Both the position numbers and the translations under genes were made by a program. Below are positions 57,699-64,000 of a stretch of DNA of 64,000 bases, piece by piece; the stretch's first letter is position 1, and every line of letters starts with the position of its first letter. Under the pieces are notes generated by a model that saw only the letters and a list, made by a program, of their open reading frames with translations, was not told the DNA's origin and ran no database searches. This stretch comes from Chloroflexi bacterium TSY (lineage in GTDB: Bacteria; Chloroflexota; Anaerolineae; Caldilineales; Caldilineaceae), in NCBI GenBank assembly GCA_019217005.1, contig JAHBNG010000010.1, positions 62,001 through 126,000 of the forward strand, in the 5' to 3' direction.

Positions 57699-58283
57699 TA
57701 ATTGACCGATATTCATTAGAGTTAGGGCGTCTAATGTACGAGACATATTTGATTGCTCACTAAGCTGCTCCATCCCATAAATTTTCGCAAGGAGTCTTTC
57801 TGGTCTGACCTTTGTATTGAACTCAGTCAGCGTTGCGCAACCACATAATATGCTAACCAGCACCTGTTCCAACTTACTTGCTGGTGTATATTCATACGTT
57901 TTGACCGGTATTTCGATCTTCTTCAACGCAGTTAGCACTTTCTCTTGATGGTAGTGTGCCAGCAACGCAGCTAATGGTGCATACTGAGTATTGCTGATCT
58001 CGTTCGTTAGTCCGAATTCTATTGCCATGAATGCCTCCTTGGATCGGGTATCTCTAATGAATTTCTTTGAGGCTATCTTTTTTTCGGCATTTTGACGAAT
58101 TTGATCGAATAGAATCAGGCTCTTATTGCGTCAACGAATAGAATTCCCTTCCCGTTGCGCAAAAATAAGGTAAGAGTCACTGCATGTTTCATCTTGGATC
58201 TCCTTTGGGATCATATACAGCTCTGTTGGGTTATTAGAGTTGGGATCGGTGGTGTTGCGCGATGGTTTTCCCATGATTTGTAC

Positions 58284-58438
58284 GGGGTGGTTCAGAATTA
58301 GGTTTACACTTTTGATACATAGATAAAAATCTATATGAGGTCATTTTCTGCCTGAGCATGGCTCAAAGTAGAAAATATAAACATCTTTTCTCTTTGCAAA
58401 AATGTAAACCTAATTGTCCGCCTAAAATGAACCACCCC
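58284..58438. mobile_element. GGGGTGGTTC MITE, copy 4 (155 bp)
   Basis: Ends as in the other copies, flanked by ATTTGTAC (58276-58283 and 58439-58446). It lies 92 bp upstream of the FG-GAP protein start codon, probably within or next to its promoter. Confidence 0.85.
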
Positions 58439-58591
58439 ATTTGTACTGTTCAAAACAGTACTTGACATATAGCTTATGCACAGATAGCCATTTAGTCAAT
58501 ATACGATAGGGGATGAGTTTACGTTACGCTTAAGAAAGACGGTGCGTCCCAAAGTGCGTAAACAGAAGTCATTGATATGGGACAAGAAAAG

Positions 58592-58643
58592 GCTCTGCGA
58601 AGGGCACGAAGACGAAAGCAAACCTTCGTACCCTTTGCAGAGC
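58592..58643 (-). terminator. Terminator hairpin of the Thr/Pro-repeat protein gene
   Basis: GCTCTGCGAAGGGCACGAAG (58592-58611) pairs with CTTCGTACCCTTTGCAGAGC (58624-58643), 18 of 20 plus G-T pairs. On the minus strand it is followed by CTTTTCTTG. It lies 63 bp past the end of the minus-strand gene. Confidence 0.65.
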
Positions 58644-58706
58644 TCATTTTCGCTCTAACTTGACTGGGTTAGGCCCTTGCGGGATCAATATCGAATTTCT
58701 TTCTCT

Positions 58707-60014
58707 CTATCGAGCGACAAATGGTAAGAACAGATGATGGCTCCAGCGTTCCGGCTCTTCCTCAATCGGAATATGGGTTGCTGCTTGGAAGTTCGCAACG
58801 ACTGCCAAACGGCATGGTGGGTCAATTTCACCTGTGAGATCGATGACGATACGCGAGACCGCCTGAGAGAATTTGCGCATACCCGTTACGGTCCATCCGA
58901 TAAACGCTGCATTTTCAGCTGGAGTTGCATCAAGGGTCAATGAGCCAACTGGATCAAAATTCGTTTGATTCAGCGGTAATTGATCGATTGTCCCTGGTCC
59001 CTTAACGCTAACGTCTACACTGATACTCGTACAGAAATTTGGATCTGCTGTGGCAACCTTTGTTGGTGTCGGTGTAAATGTAGGCGTGTTGGTTGGCGTC
59101 GGTGTTTCAGTCGGTGTTTCGGTAGCAGTAGCTGTGAATGTGGGCGTATTGGTTGTCGTTGGCGATTCAGTCGGTGTCTCCGTAGCAGTGGCTGTAAATG
59201 TAGGCGTGTTAGTTGGTGTTGCTGTTTCTGGCGGCGTTTCAGACGGCGTTGGCGATTCAGTCGGTGTCTCTGTCGCAGTGGCTGTAAATGTAGGCGTGTT
59301 GGTTGGCGTGTCTGTGGCAGTAGGCGTGAATGTAGGCGTGTTGGTTGGTGTGTCTGTGGCAGTAGGCGTAAATGTAGGCGTGTTGGTTGGTGTGTCTGTG
59401 GCAGTAGGCGTAAATGTAGGCGTCTCTGGAATGATCTCAGGAACCCAAATCCCAACACTGTCTTCTGTGTAGAGGACGGCGTCGCAAGAGACAGGCATTG
59501 TCCTCTCATATTTGATTGTCATGATGTCAAAATCAGGGGCATTATCATCAATAATCGTACCAGGCAACGGCGTCAAAGGATCGTTACTACAGGCAATCCA
59601 TGCACGCCGACCATCATGATTGAAATCGACAATCCATACTTTGATAGAGCTATCTGCTTCAATAAAGCCAAGATCGAATTGTTCATCAATTTTATATGGT
59701 GGAACCGTACAATTTCCACTTGCTGTCTTGACTTGCCAAAGTCGATCGTGATCGCGTGTGCTTACGTGAGGCGACGGAACTTCCTCAAATCCTGCACCAC
59801 GTATTTTACGCACGAGACAGGTGAAATTATTCGAGTCTAGTTCGAAAGTGCCAGGCGTGAAACCAAGAAACTCTATATCAGTGGGTGACTCTGCATTTTG
59901 GGCCAACGCTACCGGGGGGTTGCGATCGAACAAAAAGGGGGCTACGACCAATGCTGCTACGATGAGAAAAATAGACAGCAGAGGCCCAGGATTGATTGAC
60001 GTTGTTGTGTTCAC
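58707..60014 (-). CDS. Secreted protein with [14 protein letters not shown] repeats and LFLPFVAR C-terminus
   Basis: 435 residues. The N-terminal signal segment is [19 protein letters not shown] globular part follows ([40 protein letters not shown]). Then about 130 residues of Thr/Pro-rich repeats ([14 protein letters not shown] and variants with [10 protein letters not shown]). A C-terminal domain ([40 protein letters not shown]) ends in [10 protein letters not shown]. The repeats form a likely rigid wall-spanning linker. Short C-termini of the LPxVxR type recur on exported proteins of this phylum; a sorting role is suspected but not established. Function unknown. Confidence 0.7.
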   Translation of the reverse strand: MNTTTSINPGPLLSIFLIVAALVVAPFLFDRNPPVALAQNAESPTDIEFLGFTPGTFELDSNNFTCLVRKIRGAGFEEVPSPHVSTRDHDRLWQVKTASGNCTVPPYKIDEQFDLGFIEADSSIKVWIVDFNHDGRRAWIACSNDPLTPLPGTIIDDNAPDFDIMTIKYERTMPVSCDAVLYTEDSVGIWVPEIIPETPTFTPTATDTPTNTPTFTPTATDTPTNTPTFTPTATDTPTNTPTFTATATETPTESPTPSETPPETATPTNTPTFTATATETPTESPTTTNTPTFTATATETPTETPTPTNTPTFTPTPTKVATADPNFCTSISVDVSVKGPGTIDQLPLNQTNFDPVGSLTLDATPAENAAFIGWTVTGMRKFSQAVSRIVIDLTGEIDPPCRLAVVANFQAATHIPIEEEPERWSHHLFLPFVAR

Positions 60015-61145
60015 TGAACTATTCTCCTGAGACTGTATCTAGTCCATTTTGAGTTTGATTGACTTGGTACTAGATATTTGAAAGGCGAAATGATAGGCGC
60101 AGGGCTTTGATGAAGGAAGCGATGTAGGCCAGAGGATGCAAAATCGATAATATCTATTTTCATAGACATTGACATAGATGACAATTCTATTTTCTAGAAA
60201 AGTCAATCTCGATTTAGACGATATAATACTGGCCGTTGCTGCGAACAAGAATCGTCAGACAGCTTTTGCTTATCCCCCAAAAGGCGTAATTCAAGTACTC
60301 TTTGCCCTCGAAAATTAGCTGTAGAATCGATATTTTGTAGCCACATCATTTAAACTTTGGACAACTGTCCCTCGACAGAAAACGACTCTATTGTCTGAAG
60401 TTTAATCGGCATCTCTATTGGGTCATGAGCGACAATCTATTGTTCAGTTGGACCTTCGTTTCATGTGGTGGTCACTTGTCGCCGTTGATGAACAAATATA
60501 GTATGATTTAGATGACGCAACAGATCATTGGAATCTTTCAGCATTGTCTTAAGTCGATATTGTCCTAAGTAAATCGTAAATGAATTTTTCCTAAATTTTG
60601 GGAAAGGTAATTTACAAAAATACTTAATTTGGGTTCCTAGACTGCGGGAAAATGTTTCGGTATTCACAGTATATAATATGATCGTTGAGAAATCGTCGAT
60701 ACAGTATTAACCAGTAAATATACGCTTCTACATCTCTCTTCGTTTGATTAATTCGTATTATATACACATTGCTAGATCATGGCAGTATTTGACTTCAAAT
60801 TCCTATTGTGAACTATTGCACAAATCTGTTACGGGCGAAATTCCTCTTCTATTCCTGAATGTAACGCGCAATTCTAACTGATGTGTGCTATAATCTGTGC
60901 GATCAATTACCTATGACCGTAGATTAAGGTTGGCCCAATGATTAACTATCTACAGATGGATGAGATTGCCTAGATTTTTCCCTCCTGATCCTGTAAATCT
61001 TGTACATCTGTGAATCATTAATTTTTGGAATCGCCTCAGCCCAATCCCAGACAATTTCTGACATAGAATGTGGTCGTAATGAAATATGGGTTTTCGTCAA
61101 ATCCCCCATGCTGCGCGTATCTTGTAAACCGCCGTTTTTCGTAGT

Positions 61146-61364
61146 CTCAGTAGATCCAAATTTCAGGTTTAGAGAGAGAATTCTGGCTAAACAGTTGACA
61201 TAAATATAAATTTGTCGGTCGATATCTAGTTTTTGCGTTAGATTTGGGCGATTTTCAGATATGAAATAGGTTGTTTTCTGTAACCGAAATCTGAATAAAT
61301 GACTCCAAAATCCCTGCAATCTCGACTGAAAATCGCCAAAAACGCCAAATTTGGATCTACTGAG
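61146..61364. mobile_element. CTCAGTAGATCCAAA MITE, tandem copy B (219 bp)
   Basis: It starts CTCAGTAGATCCAAATTTCA and ends AAATTTGGATCTACTGAG. It is 219 bp and very similar throughout to the adjacent copy C, with one T between. It shares its ends with the element at 7906-8161. Confidence 0.8.
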
Positions 61365-61365
61365 T

Positions 61366-61584
61366 CTCAGTAGATCCAAATTTCAGGTTTAGAGAGAGAA
61401 TTTAGGCTAATTAGTTGACATAAATACGTATTTGCCAGTCAATACCTAGCATTTACGTAAAATTTAAGCGATTTCTAGATATGAAATTGGCTGTTTTTGG
61501 CAACTGAGATCTGAAAAAATGGCCCCAAAATCCCTTCTCTCCCGACTGAAAATAGTCAAAAACGCCAAATTTGGATCTACTGAG
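61366..61584. mobile_element. CTCAGTAGATCCAAA MITE, tandem copy C (219 bp)
   Basis: It has the same length, ends and internal sequence pattern as copy B, which it abuts with a single-base gap. No clear target duplication flanks the pair (TAGT on the left, TATA on the right). Confidence 0.8.
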
Positions 61585-61732
61585 TATAGGAAAGTATAAA
61601 ATCAGCCAATAGATGGAACCAGATTCTGGCTGTGGATGCTACGCATCTGTAACCAAACACGAAGTGGTCGCTTCGACCTAGCTGACGGCTGATTAGCTGA
61701 AAGCTTTTTTTGCTATCCAAGGTAGAATTCCA

Positions 61733-61788
61733 AATTATGTATAAATGTGCTTTCCAACTGGGCAACCAAGTAGCTTTTACACAATGGC
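61733..61788. repeat. Palindromic repeat with CCAAATTATG / CACAAT ends
   Basis: Contains the block CAAGTAGCTTTTACACAAT found also at 16529-16547. Another AC-ACAATTTGCGGTATACC arm occurs at 61869-61887. Non-coding. Confidence 0.4.
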
Positions 61789-61925
61789 TCATCTAAGAAG
61801 ATTGTGCAATTTTATGTATCTGCTAGAGACGCAATGAGCTATTTGCACAATTTCCTCTGATGAGCGTTACACAATTTGCGGTATACCATCCTATCCAACT
61901 GTGGGAGATGAACTTGTCCTAAACC

Positions 61926-64000
61926 ATGTACGAATCAGAGTATCTATATGGCATTCATGAACCAGGTGGTGAGGAACTCATCTTGGCCGCTGGTCGTACT
62001 GGCTGGGTTGTCTTCACTGGTGCAGTTGGTCATAACCCAGCTGATCGTAGTGGCATCGATTTCCGCGAATATAGTGAGCGGGGATTAGGTGTGATCTGTC
62101 GTATCAATAACGGCTATGAACCTCACGGCACAATTCCCCACAGTAGCTTATATGAGGCCTTTGCAAGAAGAGTCGCCAATTTCGTGGGCACGAGTCAAGG
62201 CTGTAAAATTTGGGTTATTGCGAATGAAACCAATTATGCAGTTGAACGTCCTGGCATTCAGATTGACTGGTCACGACATCCGGATGGTCGAAGTCGGAAT
62301 ATAACGGAGTCTGATCCATTGCGCCATGGATTAGCCGTACGGTTTAATGTATTGCCCGACCACTCGGATGAAATTCGTACGACCAGAGCCGCGATTGTCA
62401 GTCAGGGAGAGATGATTACACCTGAACTTTATGCACGGTGTTATCGCCTTTGTCGCGATGCAATCCACCTTCAACCTGGTCATGAAGATGATGAAGTATT
62501 AATTGGTGCGGTTGCACCCTGGAACACACAGACAACCTATCCCGGAAATCCTAATGGAGATTGGGTTCAATATTTTCGTGAAATTCTTGAGATTCTTGGC
62601 CCTCAGAATTGTGATGGATTTACCCTCCATACCTATACACATGGTCCTGACCCCAACTTAATTGCAAGCGATACCAAACTGCCCTCCCCATTTCAGAACT
62701 ATCATCAAGAGTTTCGTGCCTATATAGATTTTATGCTCGCTGTACCGCCCTCTATGCGTCATCTTCCCGTTTATATAACCGAGACAGATCAATCAGGTCC
62801 CTGGTCGGATGAAAATAGCGGTTGGGTACAAAAAGCATATGCAGAGATTGATCGATGGAATCAGCAAGAAAGTAATCAAGTGATTCGAGCGCTTTGCCTA
62901 TATCGGTGGCCACGTCATGACTTATTTTATATTGCTGGGAAACAAGGAGTGATTCATGATTTTTCTGAGGCCCTACAAGCCGGATATCGTTGGGCTCCTG
63001 AACAGAATCAGATCAACCCGCTATCAGTAGACCAAGCAGCAGCGTTTTCTCCCTCTCTGCCACTTGCTAGACCCGAACCTGTCAAGTCAGATCCAATCGA
63101 AGGGACTGATCTCATAGAAGCGGGACAGTCATTGACAGAGTCATTTGATGCACCAAGCGCACGATCAAGTGATGCTGTGACGGCAACTGTAGGTAGCTTG
63201 TCTACACCTATAAGACAAACGAATACTGAAGAAAAAGAAAACCGATCCACCTCACCTCATTCTACAACACCTGAAGCAACCTTGGAGCAGCATCCGCAAG
63301 CCAACCAGATTGCGCAAATGGCCGAGCAAAGTCTGCGTCCATATCAGGTTGAATGGCTAGATGACGAGTTCCCTACGCAACTGATTGCTGGTTCTACAAT
63401 TGAGGCAACACTATCAATAAGAAATATCGGCTCCCTCACCTGGAACTGGGGCGGCACACATCCCTACCGTCTGGGCTACCATTACTATCGAAATCGTCGA
63501 CTCCTGCCTCTCAGCCGGGAACGAGATTTGCGTAGTGATATTCCACATGATGTCGCACCAGGCGAAAGCGTCACCTTACGCGCCCGGATTGCCCTTCCCG
63601 AAGAGGCCGGTAACTATACAATTGAATTAGATCTGATTCATGAAGGGGTCACCCGATTCAAGGAACAAAATTCACGTCCTCTGACTCGCTGGCTCACAGT
63701 TGAATCTCCTGATGTGTACGCAGATCTGGATGGAAATGGGATTCCTCCTGATGGTCAAACGATGCCTGTTCCATTGTTTACAGATGTTGTGACTCGCTTG
63801 CCGCGGGGAAGAGTTGCCTATGCACGTCGTAACCTAGACCAGATCCAATTCATTGTTGTTAGTCATACTGGTGCCACACCTCAGTTAGGAATTGACCTGA
63901 TTGCACAGACCCATATCCAAAGTGGGTATCCAGGCATTGCGTATACATTTGTCATTGATCAGAGCGGACAGATCTTCAAGGTAAGTGCGCTCGAAGAGGT
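61926..64000 (+). CDS. TIM-barrel glycosidase-like protein with NBR1-type Ig domain and PGRP/amidase domain, 3' end missing
   Basis: An open frame of 691 codons from ATG 61926 (an in-frame TAA precedes it at 61920) to the edge. Residues 1-355 resemble a glycoside-hydrolase TIM barrel: YGIHEPGGEELILAAGRTGW, KIWVIANETNYAVERPG (Asn-Glu as acid/base), VYITETDQSGPWSDENSGW (second Glu as nucleophile). A Ser/Pro/Glu linker of about 100 residues follows. Then a beta domain with IRNIGSLTWNWGGTHPYRLG (NBR1-like Ig). The last part, RRNLDQIQFIVVSHTGATPQ, is the start of an N-acetylmuramoyl-L-alanine amidase/PGRP domain with its zinc His. No signal peptide at the chosen start. Probably acts on cell wall polymers. 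Confidence 0.75.
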   Translation, partial: MYESEYLYGIHEPGGEELILAAGRTGWVVFTGAVGHNPADRSGIDFREYSERGLGVICRINNGYEPHGTIPHSSLYEAFARRVANFVGTSQGCKIWVIANETNYAVERPGIQIDWSRHPDGRSRNITESDPLRHGLAVRFNVLPDHSDEIRTTRAAIVSQGEMITPELYARCYRLCRDAIHLQPGHEDDEVLIGAVAPWNTQTTYPGNPNGDWVQYFREILEILGPQNCDGFTLHTYTHGPDPNLIASDTKLPSPFQNYHQEFRAYIDFMLAVPPSMRHLPVYITETDQSGPWSDENSGWVQKAYAEIDRWNQQESNQVIRALCLYRWPRHDLFYIAGKQGVIHDFSEALQAGYRWAPEQNQINPLSVDQAAAFSPSLPLARPEPVKSDPIEGTDLIEAGQSLTESFDAPSARSSDAVTATVGSLSTPIRQTNTEEKENRSTSPHSTTPEATLEQHPQANQIAQMAEQSLRPYQVEWLDDEFPTQLIAGSTIEATLSIRNIGSLTWNWGGTHPYRLGYHYYRNRRLLPLSRERDLRSDIPHDVAPGESVTLRARIALPEEAGNYTIELDLIHEGVTRFKEQNSRPLTRWLTVESPDVYADLDGNGIPPDGQTMPVPLFTDVVTRLPRGRVAYARRNLDQIQFIVVSHTGATPQLGIDLIAQTHIQSGYPGIAYTFVIDQSGQIFKVSALEE

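Larger units (their letters stand above)
55450..58028 (-). pseudogene. DDE transposase of the 55-58 kb IS, interrupted and frameshifted
   Basis: It starts MAIEFGLTNEISNTQYAPLA after AAGGAGG. The coding sequence breaks at ISAzo13-like copy 2; removal joins LTLMNIGQL to ESVVSEICKPL in frame. Then LWLDFDLSGLPCGKKAQKSQ (catalytic Asp region), a frameshift in an A run near 56235, GRQLVRVSSVKYHETVW, RVVWRTDGGAGSEENIRWLL (second Asp), and a final shift near 55660 to ADLAHNLIGHFHQQAL and FQNGSLSRIDLLSSHPY. It resembles IS4-superfamily/IS1380-like transposases common in Chloroflexota; the exact family is uncertain. Confidence 0.65.
55392..58170 (-). mobile_element. IS element with CCTTATTTTTGCGCAACG ends, TSD TAAGA, hosting ISAzo13-like copy 2
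   Basis: The ends CCTTATTTTTGCGCAACG (55392-) and CGTTGCGCAAAAATAAGG (-58170) are perfect inverts, with longer imperfect matching inside. The 5-bp duplication TAAGA flanks it at 55387-55391 and 58171-58175. Without the nested element it is about 1.47 kb. It landed in the signal peptide coding region of the FG-GAP protein. Confidence 0.85.
53129..58192 (-). pseudogene. Secreted FG-GAP/VCBS-type protein, split at codon 8 by nested IS elements
   Basis: The body (53129-55391) holds FG-GAP-like Ca-binding repeats (DFDVDGDAEIVGIKNVG, GNLDNNLPGDEILYV, GNVDNRGSDEIVLIG, GGDIDGDIKDELILTRD) in a beta-propeller arrangement. A BACON/Ig-like region follows (LQPSSGKTPATLTVKVDAKG, GLSITPANASLIVYPCP). The start is separated: ATG at 58190-58192 after GGAGATCCAAG encodes MKHAVTLT. 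Removing the IS (55392-58170) and one TAAGA joins it to RSIRLFVACCLVSGVCLVLF, a complete signal peptide. About 770 residues when joined. The gene has no signal peptide start today unless a TTG near 55372 is used. Confidence 0.75.
60015..61925. other. Long AT-rich intergenic region with repeats
   Basis: No convincing gene in 1.9 kb. It contains two tandem MITEs (61146-61364 and 61366-61584) and a short palindromic repeat at 61733-61788. On the minus strand 60945-61140 reads SMGDLTKTHISLRPHSMSEI, then VWDWAEAIPKINDSQMYKI, which has a protein-like look and may be a decayed C-terminus, but no family was recognised. Confidence 0.4.

Noticed and set aside
59080..59420. Tandem repeats considered as a CRISPR array
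   Set aside because: The units are coding ([14 protein letters not shown]), vary gradually and have no unique spacers of constant length.
59050..59472. Val/Gly-rich repetitive plus-strand frame
   Set aside because: Again antisense of the Thr/Pro repeats; no start signal.
58980..59840. Long Cys/Arg-rich plus-strand frame opposite the Thr/Pro-repeat gene
   Set aside because: It is the antisense reading of the repeat block, which keeps other frames open by its periodic codons.

Overview
The window looks like part of a Chloroflexota (Anaerolineae/Caldilineae-type) chromosome. The assignment is inferred from several signs: a MalT-like LAL regulator, an S41 protease of the GETTLGTGTV type, extracellular proteins with Thr/Pro-rich linkers and an LFLPFVAR C-terminus, and an rpsU/infA/S1/rsmG/rex/obg/nadD housekeeping set. 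No rRNA, tRNA or CRISPR array was recognised. The sequence falls into a decayed, element-rich left half and a mostly healthy housekeeping right half.

1-16 kb is a patchwork of small catabolic or detoxification modules, each a one-component regulator (TetR or MarR) beside an enzyme (SDR, VOC, SRPBCC, alpha/beta hydrolase, AhpD-like). Palindromic operators can be read next to most of them. Many genes are broken: haloalkane dehalogenase remnant, truncated SDR, frameshifted SRPBCC, frameshifted TetR, truncated LAL regulator. Insertion elements are nested inside one another (IS701-like and a MITE inside an ISAzo13-like element).

17.3-34.7 kb is a class 1 DISARM-type anti-phage island, more G+C-rich to the eye than its flanks: drmD (SNF2 helicase), drmMI (DNA methyltransferase), drmA (helicase) and drmB (DUF1998). 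No drmC (PLD protein) is visible. drmD and drmMI are heavily frameshifted, drmMI also carries a 1.8-kb IS, and drmA has one frameshift; drmB is intact. Two features are unusual. About 400 residues holding a GHKL-type ATPase and a STAS-like domain are joined in frame to the N-terminus of DrmA. An intact, oppositely oriented gene pair (HNH endonuclease plus a small RHH-like protein) sits between drmMI and drmA.

34.8-50 kb holds a HAD hydrolase and the housekeeping cluster: dgkA, ybeY, PgpH-type HD phosphohydrolase, yqeY, obg, nadD, an S41 protease, an OmpR-type regulator with an in-frame TGA, rex, rsmG, a DtxR-type regulator, infA, rpsU and an S1-domain protein. Nearly all of these are intact, which argues that the frameshifts elsewhere are real decay rather than poor sequence. 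50-64 kb holds cell-envelope and secreted proteins: CAP+LysM, M19 dipeptidase, an FG-GAP protein split at its signal peptide by two nested IS elements, a Thr/Pro-repeat protein, and a TIM-barrel/Ig/amidase protein running off the right edge.

Mobile DNA dominates the non-housekeeping part. There are two nearly identical ISAzo13-like copies with different single lesions and TAA target duplications, an IS701-like element (TTAA duplication), an IS with a 7-bp duplication in drmMI, an IS with a 5-bp duplication at 55-58 kb, and several MITE families. Several insertions can be removed on paper to restore the interrupted reading frame exactly.
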